DNA from: Rugalucina vietnamica
Taxonomy: Eukaryota > Mollusca > Bivalvia > Lucinida > Lucinidae
Assembly (NCBI GenBank): GCA_964017185.1
Contig: OZ024869.1
Span: 7,710,501 to 7,774,500, forward strand
Reading direction: 5' to 3'
DNA: 64,000 bases
In this document: positions 14,062 to 22,936 of the stretch, piece after piece
How the letters are laid out: every line of letters begins with the position of its first letter
Position numbering within the stretch: position 1 is the first letter of the stretch
Program-made: the position numbers and the translations under genes
The notes under the pieces: model-generated
Databases searched by the model: none
Told to the model about the DNA's origin: nothing
The model's input: only the letters and a program-made list of their open reading frames with translations

Positions 14062-16267
14062 GATAGATGCATGCATGCATGCATGCATGCATGCATACAT
14101 ACATACATACATACATACATACATACATACATACATACATACATACAATCAGCAGTATGTCCGGTAGTCTAGGCATGTGTACAATAACTCTCTAAACATG
14201 CTAAACGGTGTCAATGTAATTCTTCTTCTCGCAATATCGTCCACATCATATAATATGATATATTATAATGTAGTTGTCACATCATAAAATGAAGTTTGCG
14301 CAAAAAATGAAGTTTGCGCATATAATGAAGTTCTCGAACCATCGAACCATATAATCAACTTGATGCATATAAAGACATTAGCCCATAATATAATGAGAAA
14401 CATACATAATATAATGAGGTTGTATCAGCATATAATGTAAGTCTACCATAATATAAAGATGTTTACTCATCATATAATGAAAATTTTCTTAATATAAAGA
14501 ACCTGGTCCAACATATAATGGACTTTTCTCATTATATTATGCACACTTTACAACATATTATAAAATGTGAGCAGGATATATTGACGATGATGAATCAAAT
14601 GTTTTATTCCTTACCATCAGTCAGCTTTGGCGTTCCATACACGAGCGTTATAGTACTTTTTTTTCGCTAACTGTTTTTGCAGTAAATGGGGTTGACAAAA
14701 TGCAAAGGTAAATCGAGAAGATGTAATATACTAATATGGTTTACTAACTGGCCCATTATTCCTAAATAAGGCATATTTCTTCGCTTACAAGGCAATTTTA
14801 CTCGCTAGCAGTTTCAATAACTTCGTACAGCCCATTGATATAACTGGGTACAAAAAATAAATCGACCTCTCTTTCACTGGGCCAGTAGTTCCTTTCACTG
14901 AATTTCGAACGTACAGTCCTTTGTGGTAAGAAATTTCGATATCGACGGAGCGGATCAGCATGCGCTTACTTATATTGAAAGTTCCTAAGTATTTCTTACT
15001 TTTGCGCGTATTTTATTTTCTCAAAAATGTTTGATAGTAAAACTAGAGGAGAAAATGCAGCGAGTTTAAGCATTTTTACAACTCTTATCCAAAACGAATG
15101 CCTCCTGTATGCTCCCACGAAAACCTTTTGCGGTTTGTCGACCATAAGATGAAACAAGAACATGTACCGAAGTGATCAACTGAAAACTATGGCACAGAAA
15201 CAAAACGGATAACACGAAAATATGCAAAATACTTAACACTATCTTGCATTTTTTGCCTAAAAATGTGTTCAATCACTGGTACAGTGTCTTTCACTGATTC
15301 TACGGTGTACAGTGAATCTATAGGGTGTAGTCTTATAACAGTAAATAGCATTATACGAGTACCAAGTTGAAAAAGCTGAATTATCCTATTTTAATGAGAA
15401 TCACACTTCAAATAATTTTTAATTTGTAGGATGAACCATGCAGCTGTTTCATTAATGACGTACCGGTGAATAGATGTAGCATTCACATGCTACTTCTAGC
15501 AATGTTGTTAATAAATATAATATACATAAAGACGTATGTATAATTTCTCTCTCAAAGTTCATAACTACTAGTGTGCAGTAAGAGTAAAAGTAACCATTGC
15601 AATATTACCCATGGGTCATTTGTTCAATCATTTATTCTGTCCTTCTAGGCACGACCCAGGCATTGCTCATTCAGACAACCTGATGGACATTTTGACTATC
15701 ATGGAACGAGCACTTAATGCAACAGACTTTGTGAGCGCAATCTCCAACACTTTGCACCAAATAAAAGAATTTGGTATATTGGATATTCTTGTCAATAACA
15801 AGTTAATCCCAGGGCACCTGCTTCAAAATCCAGTACAACCTCAACATTCTTACACATCAAGCAGAACTGCAGGTATTGGTGGAGCTTCCAAGATGCCGTC
15901 TCAAGAATTTTCTGTCACTGAACCGTCTCCTTTTGGCAATGAGACATTCGCTAGTGATTATGGACCTTCTGCAATTGGATACGAACCTCCCACGTTTGGA
16001 GATGAACCCTCTTCTGATGGAAATGAACCTCATGCTGGTAGTACCTTCGCTCAAGGAAACGTTCGTCCAGAAATTGACACTATAAATACCTGTTCATATG
16101 ACAATAACCATGAGGTATCGCCTGGCCCTAGCGCACAGGTTTCACGACCAAGACCAGAGCTCCAGAATATTCCAAATGAATTGTCAGTATTATTGGGTTT
16201 AAGGCCTGTAATGGATGAGACTGTCCAGCAAGACACAACATCTACTGGTTGGACACAGAGCAAATAA
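1128..16267 (+). CDS. Gene A: galaxin-repeat transmembrane protein with ZU5-like cytoplasmic region (partial at 5' end)
   Basis: Ten exons can be joined with matching phases: 1128-1243, 1954-2050, 4348-4702, 5089-5267, 5777-5953, 7391-8445, 9467-9658, 9854-10072, 10623-10732 and 15649-16267. The open product is 1038 aa, numbered from the first visible residue. Residues 1-70 are helical. Residues about 75-245 carry nine CC pairs spaced as in galaxin, a coral skeleton and cell-surface repeat family. Residues about 298-322 form one membrane span. Residues about 505-615 resemble ZU5 (ending FSGFMC) and 616-796 resemble UPA. After these come a helical stretch and a tail rich in Ser, Pro and Gly. 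ZU5-UPA is known in UNC5, PIDD and ankyrins; I see no clear death domain. The likely topology is extracellular galaxin and cytoplasmic ZU5. The start codon and signal peptide are not seen. The joining is inference; the motifs and phases are read directly. Confidence 0.75.
1411..1640. repeat. Copy of the 'catcagga' inverted-repeat family
   Basis: It shares gacatcagga, accccacttttatatag and the gaggcgattctaacgtg block with copies at 37598, 42148, 44352 and 46058. It is non-coding and probably a small DNA element. Confidence 0.5.
1811..1850. repeat. (CA)n microsatellite
   Basis: About 20 uninterrupted CA units. Confidence 0.95.
1954..2050 (+). CDS. Gene A exon 2, helical region
   Basis: The acceptor is cttttcag and the donor aacag|gtagtg. 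It is open in phase 0 and reads as an amphipathic helix (around LLEKLKHRIK) ending QMNST. One leftover base (phase 1) fits the galaxin exon at 4348. The link to gene A is inferred from phase and order. Confidence 0.5.
2668..2752 (+). mobile_element. Retroelement 3'-tail fragment
   Basis: It carries the terminal 'cctcggtttttggagtggga' and 'gcctacttgtacctttt' of the family. Confidence 0.65.
3250..3415. repeat. Two-copy tandem repeat, period about 89 bp
   Basis: attgcattctat at 3253 and 3342, with the following caacggaatgaaatgaa and gtcaggtatgaa repeated at the same spacing. Confidence 0.8.
4348..4702 (+). CDS. Gene A exon 3, seven galaxin double-cysteine motifs
   Basis: The acceptor is tttacag and the donor aa|gtaaga. 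The exon encodes seven CC pairs (CCNG, CCGT, CCNG, CCGR, CCND, CCDG, CCGE) at intervals of about 12-20 residues, often with a preceding tyrosine-aspartate, as in galaxin repeats. It starts in phase 1 and ends in phase 2. Confidence 0.85.
5089..5267 (+). CDS. Gene A exon 4, last galaxin repeats
   Basis: The acceptor is tgttttag and the donor ca|gtaagt. It contains CYTCGN, CCHG and CCGK, continuing the galaxin array. The entry phase (2) and exit phase (1) match its neighbours. Confidence 0.85.
5777..5953 (+). CDS. Gene A exon 5, juxtamembrane region and first half of membrane span
   Basis: The acceptor is gttttcaag and the donor gcag|gtatgt. It encodes a polar stalk with possible N-glycosylation sites (NVS, NDS, NSS), then the start of a hydrophobic run, GALLGLSIA. 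The hydrophobic run is completed by the next exon. Confidence 0.8.
6034..7248 (-). mobile_element. Retroelement copy, 3' part with end of reverse-transcriptase ORF
   Basis: The minus strand has a short reading frame at 6652-7137 (ARVCNHVTDFNARNKC, FYGDLVYKLKK), then a non-coding tail of about 0.6 kb ending in aaggtacaagtaggc. The sequence style fits reverse transcriptases of Penelope-like elements, but that is a suspicion. 5' truncated and non-functional. It lies in the intron upstream of gene A exon 6. Confidence 0.7.
7391..8445 (+). CDS. Gene A exon 6, membrane span, cytoplasmic linker and ZU5-like domain
   Basis: The acceptor is ttctttgcag and the donor ccag|gtaaat. It opens with VMIVIVIAPVIICLC followed by a basic stop-transfer run (KREMKRKTR). 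An acidic, polar linker of about 180 residues follows. Then comes a ZU5-like fold (around ASPIVEYCFTGCKSL, and VLIYTKTFSGFMC at its end) and the start of a UPA-like segment (EVRLNLYLADEL). It is a 1055-nt exon, long for this gene, lying between two inverted copies of one retroelement. Confidence 0.85.
8608..9187 (+). mobile_element. Retroelement 3' tail, inverted relative to the copy at 6034
   Basis: It matches the non-coding tail of the 6034-7248 copy in opposite orientation, ending gcctacttgtacctttt. It lies in the intron just downstream of gene A exon 6. Confidence 0.75.
9467..9658 (+). CDS. Gene A exon 7, UPA-like region
   Basis: The acceptor is caaaaaaaag, chosen because it keeps phase 0; the nearby gttcag would shift the frame. 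The donor is aag|gtgact. It encodes an acidic segment with ADEWEHKLHP, where the tryptophan suits the UPA beta-sandwich. Confidence 0.7.
9854..10072 (+). CDS. Gene A exon 8, UPA-like region continued
   Basis: The acceptor follows a T-run ending cag and the donor is gag|gtatgt. It is phase 0 at both ends. It encodes alternating hydrophobic beta-strand-like stretches (VAWYLINKG, VVQVVVDVTCKL). The domain assignment is by position only. Confidence 0.7.
10623..10732 (+). CDS. Gene A exon 9, helical region
   Basis: The acceptor is ctgtttaag and the donor agaag|gtatgg. It encodes helical residues beginning VLTDRQRVIGLKQF and leaves two bases that fit exon 10. If this last intron is retained, the frame reads on to a stop at 10746-10748, giving a protein that lacks the C-terminal tail. 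Confidence 0.65.
12058..12128. repeat. (TATC)n microsatellite
   Basis: About 18 tetranucleotide units. The mirrored (GATA)n lies at 13997-14060 in the other arm. Confidence 0.95.
12129..13990. repeat. GATCGATCAT/ATC-type microsatellite block
   Basis: Nearly 1.9 kb built from cat/atc triplets broken by cgatcatcatga units. The left half is written as CATCAT and the right half as GATGAT, giving dyad symmetry. Confidence 0.9.
13997..14146. repeat. (GATA)n, (GCAT)n and (CATA)n tract
   Basis: Three successive tetranucleotide arrays in one run; only the first has a counterpart in the left arm. Confidence 0.9.
15649..16267 (+). CDS. Gene A terminal exon, helical segment and low-complexity tail
   Basis: The acceptor is ccttctag. 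One base completes an arginine codon from exon 9. About 60 helical residues (IAHSDNLMDILTIM and on) lead into a tail with degenerate short repeats of the form FGxEP or DGxEP. The stop is at 16265-16267. An aataaa signal lies about 120 nt downstream at 16387. Confidence 0.7.
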
Positions 16268-16386
16268 TTCTAGAGTAGATTACATTAATTCCACATGTTT
16301 GCTGCATGATTTACTTTGACAAATTGCCACATCCTCTTCATTTTAGATTACATTACACCCTAATCATTACTAAAACGTGCGCATGC

Positions 16387-16392
16387 AATAAA
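16387..16392 (+). promoter_or_regulatory. Polyadenylation signal of gene A
   Basis: An AATAAA hexamer lies about 120 nt past the stop codon of gene A, a usual distance. Confidence 0.5.
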
Positions 16393-16596
16393 CAATTTTT
16401 TTGAGCTTTGAAAATTGAATTTTTAGTAGATGTTTTATATTTTTCTTTTTCTGCTCGAAACATATATAAATTGTAGGTACACGTTAGAACCGCCTCGTCG
16501 ACTCACTGACATCGGTTTGGAGATTCAAAAATAACAGCAAACACAATTTCTGTCAAAAAGTCCAAATCAAAGCATAAAAATATATATATTACATGC

Positions 16597-16760
16597 TTAG
16601 TGGTCGCCTATTGGGAAAAAGCTGCTCACTCGGCACACAATGTTTTCTTAGTATAAGTATCTGATTGTTAATTTAGTTTTTTTTCCACCTCGGGGATTTG
16701 GAGGAGTGGGAATTTCTTTCCGAATACGCCATTTCCTGATCATTGTCTACATTTACCATA
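16597..16760 (+). mobile_element. Retroelement 3'-tail fragment
   Basis: A 'tggtcgcctattggg ... cctgatcattg' tail typical of the family; no coding part. Confidence 0.6.
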
Positions 16761-19061
16761 ACATGTTTTTCCTTTTTGTTATTTAGTAGCATACACTATG
16801 TTTGTCACCATGCACTGACGTCGCGCACGCTGTTGGGGAATTTTTGTACAAGGCAACTAAAAACTTACAAGACTAAGCCGGATTGTTTGCTATTTAAACA
16901 ATGGATTTGGGAGTATCTTTGGCTGGTCTTTGACATTAGTAATGATATAAAAATGTCATAGTTTTATCGCACTTTAGGCAATATATTTTAAGAAAATGCC
17001 GATTTTTAATGAAAAATCGCATGTTAACTTGTAACAAAAATAAACGGTTGCTCTTAAGAAAATTGCAATATCTCGGTCATTTCGACGCCAAAAAATTGCG
17101 ACAAACTTCTTACATTTAACAGGCAATGCCACAATTTACACCATGCCACTTTTTTGTTTTCCCAGCTTAAATAAGCGCATTACGGACAATCACGAGAACA
17201 GGAAAACGTGTTAACGTTTCGTAAAATTGCGCCAAATTTCTCGTAAGGTGTTTTTTATTAAGCTGGTTTTCGAAAATCAAAACAAGTAGGATGTTAATTT
17301 TTATATGGTAGGAATGCACATTGTCTTAAGATTCCAAAACACAAAACAATACTGAATTATCATTTCAAATGCAAGTTTAAAATTCGAAATCGCAAGTCTT
17401 ACAAAATGTCCCAAATCGCGGCAAAATTGTCCTAAAACAGATAGACCAATGTTTGTCCAATGTATTTGTCATAAACATGACAAAGGCGGTTCTAACGTGT
17501 AACGCCGAGGCGGTTCTAACGTGTACCCGCAATCTATGTTTTGAGAAAAAATAAGAAAAATATCAAAAGTTTTCTGCTGAAAATTTTCATTTTTTACCAC
17601 TTTAAAAATCACTATCGAATGGGCAAGTTTTCGTAATGGAAGTACGCGTGGTGATGGTTCGGGCTTTGGATCTCATCTAATATTTATCATAAATTTGGTA
17701 TCAGCATATTGGCAATGTTCTATTTTAAAAGCGTAAACATCGCATGTTCTGAATTTGTTTTTTTTTTTTTTTAAATAAAAGGTTTAAAATTTTCCAGATT
17801 ATCTGTGCGGTAAATGTTAATAGAAGCTAAAAAGTGTGAAAAGAGCTATTGATTTATACATCTTTTTTCAGAAATCAGTTTCTGTGTTTCTTTGATTTTT
17901 TAAGGAATGAAATACATATTTGTTAAAATACCATGAACATTTATTTTTTGGAAACAAATGTAATTTTGCTCTAGTTTGTACATGTACACGTATACGTATT
18001 TATTTTATTTTCAACATCTATTACTTTTCTAGTATTGTGTGAATAGATAAACACTTTTAAACACGTTCAATTAGTATATTTCATTTTTCCATGCAAGAAG
18101 AAATCGAAAACATTTCAAACACTGCAGCTTTCTTATTTTTGAAAATCTACAACTACTGGAAAAGAGTGTCCACCCCACAGATGGATGTGCCAGTTTGATT
18201 ATTTAAGAATTTAAGCCAATGTTTCAAACACTTGTCTTTTTGATAACGTTATGTTGTTTACAATTACCTGGCACCAACTTTAAACAGAATCTAATGCATC
18301 ATACATGTAGGTATTTATTTAAGATTAACTTTGCAAATGTTAAAAAATTGTCTTTTTCTTGCTTATTTTATACATTCCACAAATAGAACAACAAAGCTGA
18401 AAACAAAATCCTGCATTTATTTTCAATTGTCAATTGATAAGAAATCAGTGTCACAATATACAACGAAAATTAAGTTTAAAAACTTGTCTCTGATAATGTT
18501 TTTTCGCAGAACAATTTTGTGTGGCTTACGATATAGGACAGTTATTTTCTTGCCAAAATCTTGATTTTATTTTGTCCTAACAGGACTTGCAAAAATTGTG
18601 AAAAACGGCCAAAATGAATTTTGAATAGGAATTTTGTATTGGCAAGGGAGATAATTTATGATCATGAAAATGAGTACTTTGCGAAACCTTTTACTTTATC
18701 ATGAAGATTTTGTCTCAGGTAAGTCATTTGTCCTTTTGAGCAATTATAATAAATACCAAGAATTTCACTTTTTTCCGAGAAAATATGTACCTCTCATGAG
18801 ATTTTTGTACAGAAAATCGCTATTCAAAAATGTTTTGGGCCAAACTTTTTTTATTCGTCGACCGATTTTCAAAATGTTTGCTGCACTTTTGCGCCTAACT
18901 AAACTCTCATTTGTGCCAAGAAAATAGTTCATCTATATTTAAGCAGTTGCAAAATACATGTACGTGCATATGTGCGAAAACCATTATCAGACACTAGGAA
19001 ACGCACTTTAGTTCGTGGTTATAAGTTAATTTATATACCAAAATCTATGCAACGTCTTAAA

Positions 19062-19142
19062 AGGTAAAAGTAGGCAATGTTCAGGAATTTGCGAAATCAG
19101 AAAGAAATTCCCACTCCAAAAACGGAGGTGGGACATATTGAA
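19062..19142 (-). mobile_element. Retroelement 3'-tail fragment
   Basis: The terminal part only: 'gtaggcaatgttcagga ... attcccactccaaaaacgg' on the plus strand. Confidence 0.6.
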
Positions 19143-19169
19143 TAAAACTAGAAACTACACCAATGATAT

Positions 19170-19352
19170 ATGAGCCGCCCCTTTGCGAAATCAAAGGCAC
19201 TAACTGCGAAGCTGATCAGCACCTTTTTGTTCACTACACGGATAGTATAATTCCTCTACTTTCTTAAGCCAAAATTTCCAGCCTTTAGCCATCATCTGTG
19301 CTTGTACAGCTCGGTTTGTGTTGGACTTGTTGGTTTTTCTCATGTCGTAGCT
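19170..19352. mobile_element. Degenerate copy of 234-bp GAGCCGCC-type DNA element
   Basis: It shares gagccgcccc at the left, the aactgcgaagctgatcagc hairpin half and cggtttgtgttggac with copies at 32665, 46343, 56039 and 59531. Confidence 0.6.
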
Positions 19353-19516
19353 CAAATAGAAAACACGAAATTAACACGTTCGCGTCATGACTGTCGCCCG
19401 GTTTTGTCAAACAGTTTCAATGTTAATAAGTTCAACGACTCATGTCAAATATATTGAAACAAAACCATTTAAACAGTAGCCGGTCTGTTGCGTCCGTTCA
19501 AGAAGAAGACAGTTCG

Positions 19517-20761
19517 TCAATTTTCGGATTTGATATCCAATATCTGGTTGAAAATGTTACCAAAGCTCTTGATATTTTCTGCCTTTGATTTAGGCATGTA
19601 ACCTAGTTGCGTACGAGCGTCTAACACCACGTGTATCTTGTTTCGTACTCTTGCCTGCAATGCAAATGTAAAAAAAAGAAGTCAGAATTAAATTATTTAA
19701 GACTGATGAGTTCATATTCTTCAGATCAGAAAAGCTATACAAACTTTACCAACCCACATAATTCGTTTCATTTCTGTAGTATACGAGATCCAACCATCCT
19801 TCAATGAATTAATCAATCCATCCAACTATCCACGCATCCATTCAGCCATCCATCTATCCATTCATACATCCATTATTTAGAAGGAACATTGATGGAGGTT
19901 TGTATAGAAATGGTCTATTTTCATATGACAAACATGCCACGTCTTTATCTGAACTTGCCAAATTGTTCACTACTTGTTCTGGGTGTCAGTTATGATGATA
20001 GAATTTATTTTTAGAAGTGCAGTTCAGATTGTACCTCTTCATATTTCACCAATCCGTCCATGTGCATACAACGGTATATGTACATGTATATACATGTATA
20101 CGTATACGTCCTTTGGCAAAACTAGCACTTTATTAACAGGCGCCCGTCCATTAGGACCTGAAGACATAGATGGGCTGCTTGTATCTCCAGGCGAAGCTTG
20201 TACTCTACTGACTGACCATCTGATCACTGATTAAGCCTGCCTTGGAAAGGTGGTTTTAAGTCAAACCATCCACACATATAAGCCTTTGTGGCTTAGTTGG
20301 GTTGTTATATTTGAAACACTTTTTGGATGTCGTGACATCCTAATTTTGAGTATGTCCCATAAAAAAGAGGCAACGTCCCAACATGGTCTTAGCTGTTGAT
20401 TGGGACATTAAGCATCTCATCAAACAAACAAACAAACAAACAAACAAACTTTATTAATACTTACAGACATAGATACCTTGACAAAGACATCGTAAATCGT
20501 CAAGTCCTCCTGGACAAGCTCATGGCTGTGGAGATTACAAATTATAGTCAATAATTCTTTACCAATGGCCATAGCCTCACGAAGAGTCAGTGCCTTCCCA
20601 TCTACAAGGCCGGTCAATGTTTGGTACCCATTTGGTATCCCATACGCTTCTGAATGTATGACCAAACCTTCTACTTTCCAAATCTTTGTTAGTTTTTCGA
20701 TTACGGCTGAAATCAAGTTTATAAAAATGTGATTTTGACCCAGAGGTTGAGTGGAAGTCAT
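19517..20761 (-). CDS. Gene C: short pseudokinase-like protein, two exons
   Basis: Exon 1 is 20477-20761 (ATG to donor caag|gtatct, phase 0). Exon 2 is 19517-19654 (acceptor attgcag, stop TGA). The product is 140 aa. It resembles the middle and C-lobe of a protein kinase: a helix-E-like stretch, CNLHSHELVQEDL in place of the HRD loop (QED here), HVVLDAR in place of DFG, then NIKSFGNIFNQIL in place of the DVWSFG helix. The lysine and glycine-rich N-lobe motifs are absent, so catalysis is unlikely. It may be a pseudokinase, a truncated gene, or the end of a longer gene whose upstream exons I could not find. A SINE-like repeat lies in its intron. Moderately sure it is coding. Confidence 0.6.
20125..20452 (+). 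mobile_element. SINE-like repeat with (CAAA)n tail
   Basis: It shares aagtcaaaccatcca, gtgacatcct and tgggac-taagcatc blocks with copies at 55050-55365, 61000-61310 and 28806-29010, and ends in a run of CAAA. No tRNA boxes recognised. It lies in the intron of gene C. Confidence 0.6.
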
Positions 20762-21461
20762 AGTTTTTTATGTTTTTTTTTTCTTATTTTACTGTGACAG
20801 TGGGGATGTCATTTTGTGCCATTCTAGAGGTTCGGGTATTCGCAAACAAACATTCGGATCTGAATCTGTATGGTTACTCGGATATTAACAGTGAACAGTG
20901 ATGTATACCGTTTAAAAATTTAATTCTTAAACAAAGTTGATTTAAATTGTATTGGCGTATTAGATTTTTTTAGAGTATTTAACACTCTTTTACAGTTAAA
21001 TATAAAAGTTTTTTTCTGAGAGCATATTTTCATAGGCACCAATCAGAAAGACTTGATGCGACGGTGGAACCTTGGCATATGAATCAAGGCACATGACCAC
21101 GGGGGTATGGCATGGTAACACGGTTCGTTCAATGTGTAGAATACAAGTCAGTTAGAAAACAATATAAATGTACGTTTTGACCTATTTGTCATGCCCAGTA
21201 AAAATTATCAATTCTGAATTCCGAATTCTAGACTGTATGCATACTTTGATTCCCTGCCTTATATATGCCCATATATACGGCTGTATATACAAAATTTGAT
21301 GTCACCAAATTCTGTTGTTTTTTTTTTTATTTTGAGCTAACCGGTTTCATGTTTTAAAACAAATTTTAAATCCTTAATATGCAATTTAACTATCTAGTAA
21401 CAAGTAACGCTATTAACGTCCCCAAGGTAATAAAATAACGTTGTAACCTTCTTATCTTTAT

Positions 21462-21462
<1 letters not shown>

Positions 21463-21500
<38 letters not shown>
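21463..21500. repeat. (CA)n microsatellite
   Basis: About 19 CA units. Confidence 0.95.
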
Positions 21501-21501
<1 letters not shown>

Positions 21502-21979
21502 TTATAGACAGTATACTCTCAGTATTTTTATTCTATATTGCAAACTCACCAAGCGTGCACATACTAGATAATGCACAATTTCTTTGATTTTCAACATACT
21601 AACCTTTCGGAAATGTCAGTGTCTGTACATGTTCGTCAGCTGCTGGCATCAAGGACTAAAATAATTAAAAATGAGAAACATTGTCATCGTTTTAGTGTGC
21701 TGTCAGTGCGCTTCATACATATCAATGTTTGCCAGGCCATGAGATCAGTAGAGAAGTGTATGCTCACTTATGAATGCTCTTTATGTTCTTTATAAAAATC
21801 AAGTAGATGTAACATAGTTGTTCGTCTCTCACTAATGAGAAAGACTTTCTGTATTTCATGATTATTAAATTGTTCATGAATATGAGTGTCGTTGACGTCG
21901 TTGATGGCTGACTAGGCCAATTTTAGCTCAAACTGTCAGTTGCAAGTTGAACAAGTCAGTGTTGAAGAAACTGGTAAAG

Positions 21980-22345
21980 GCTCATTGACTCTGTCTTTGC
22001 ACCCTCTGCGATTTCATTCAGCTTCACAAGTTCTCATTTCTTCATAATGAGCTGCTCCTTTGTTGATGAAACTGCGCCACTTTGATCGGACCTGTGCAGC
22101 CTGTTCCCAAGACTCTATTGGTATATTCAGTCATTCAGTGAGTCTTGGAAGGCGTCTTTGTAGCGTTTATTTTTCTGGCTGCCTTTGGAGCGCTTTCCCT
22201 CCTGTAATTCTCCATAGGAAATCTTCTTTGAAAGTCGCTCATCAGACATTCTTATGTTAATGCCATGGCCAGTCCATCTTAGCTGTGCTAGCTTTAAGAT
22301 TGCATGCATACGTTTTATCCCTGTTTTCTTCAGGACATATAACAA
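21980..22345 (-). mobile_element. Non-LTR retrotransposon (LINE) C-terminal remnant
   Basis: The minus strand reads LAQLRWTGHGI, MSDERLSKKISYGELQEGKR and farther on SWEQAAQVRSKWRSFI. This series closes many animal LINE reverse-transcriptase ORFs. Frames are interrupted. No LINE 5' part is present. Confidence 0.75.
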
Positions 22346-22640
22346 AGCTTAAGGTGAAAATCATCTATATAGAGTAACGTTTAAACAAACTGATCTGTGT
22401 TTCGGTGATACAATTTGCGATATATTTAAATACGAGCCTGGAGGACGGCTTTAAGACTTTAATTAGGTGAACCTCCCCCTCCAAATATGTGTATAATTCA
22501 TTCATTTTCATGGCGTTTTGAAGTATGAGCAATGAAACTTGCAACCGTACTCATGATATGGTTGAATTGCATTTTCATGAATCATGGGCCCGTCCTTGCC
22601 ATAATTAAAAGGTTCATGTTTACAGTCTATCAAGGAAGAA

Positions 22641-22646
22641 TTTAAT
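22641..22646 (-). promoter_or_regulatory. Possible polyadenylation signal of gene B
   Basis: ATTAAA on the minus strand about 100 nt after the gene B stop codon. It is the second-commonest animal signal; the short motif has weak specificity. Confidence 0.35.
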
Positions 22647-22748
22647 AGTCGAAAACATGTGGAAGCCCATCCTTTGTCCAATTAATACTTTCATTGTGGC
22701 CTAAAAATCTAATATTTGTAATAATCGTTATTTGTAACGGATATGTTT

Positions 22749-22936
22749 TCATGTTTCTCTTTTCCCAATCACAATTATCGATGTAAGAATGCGGTCGTTT
22801 CCTCTTACCCCTTTCTTCACACTCGTCATCAGCGTATAGAGAAATGGGTTGAGAGCGCTGTTTATCGGCAAAACAAAGACGGTCACCCACGAGTACACTC
22901 CTCCAGAAATTGATACCTCTCCCAAAGCCAACACGC
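22749..22936 (-). CDS. Gene B terminal exon, membrane helix 7 and tail
   Basis: The acceptor is gatcgtttcag. It encodes VLALGEVSISGGVYSW and FVLPINSALNPFLYTL (the NPxxY motif of helix 7), then a basic tail of about 27 residues and a stop. An attaaa signal lies about 100 nt downstream (22641-22646 on the minus strand). Confidence 0.92.

Larger units (their letters stand above)
10778..15335. repeat. Large quasi-palindrome with microsatellite core
   Basis: The outer arms 10778-11280 and about 14865-15335 are inverted copies (shared blocks include cactgtacaccgtag, gttgatcacttcggtacatg and gtcgacaaaccgcaaaag). The inner arms 11690-12130 and about 13990-14660 are also inverted copies. The core is ATC/GAT-type microsatellite that flips from CATCAT to GATGAT. 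The structure resembles a foldback transposon or an inverted duplication. It sits wholly inside the last intron of gene A. Confidence 0.85.
10733..15648. other. Gene A last intron (4.9 kb)
   Basis: Almost entirely filled by a long inverted repeat with a microsatellite core (described separately). The only coding signal in the arms is antisense and short open frames without family features. Confidence 0.6.
16393..19516. other. Intergenic region between genes A and C
   Basis: It holds a retroelement tail (16597-16760), a fragment of the 'gaggcggttctaacgtg' repeat (17493-17620), AT-rich unique sequence, a block related in inverse orientation to 62930-63030 (18555-18660), a retroelement tail on the minus strand (19062-19142) and a degenerate copy of the 234-bp GAGCCGCC family (about 19170-19352). 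No gene seen. Confidence 0.5.
20762..22748. other. Intergenic region between genes C and B
   Basis: It holds a (CA)n tract at 21463-21500 and a LINE remnant at about 21980-22345. Otherwise AT-rich with no supported gene. Genes C and B are both read from the minus strand here. Confidence 0.5.
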
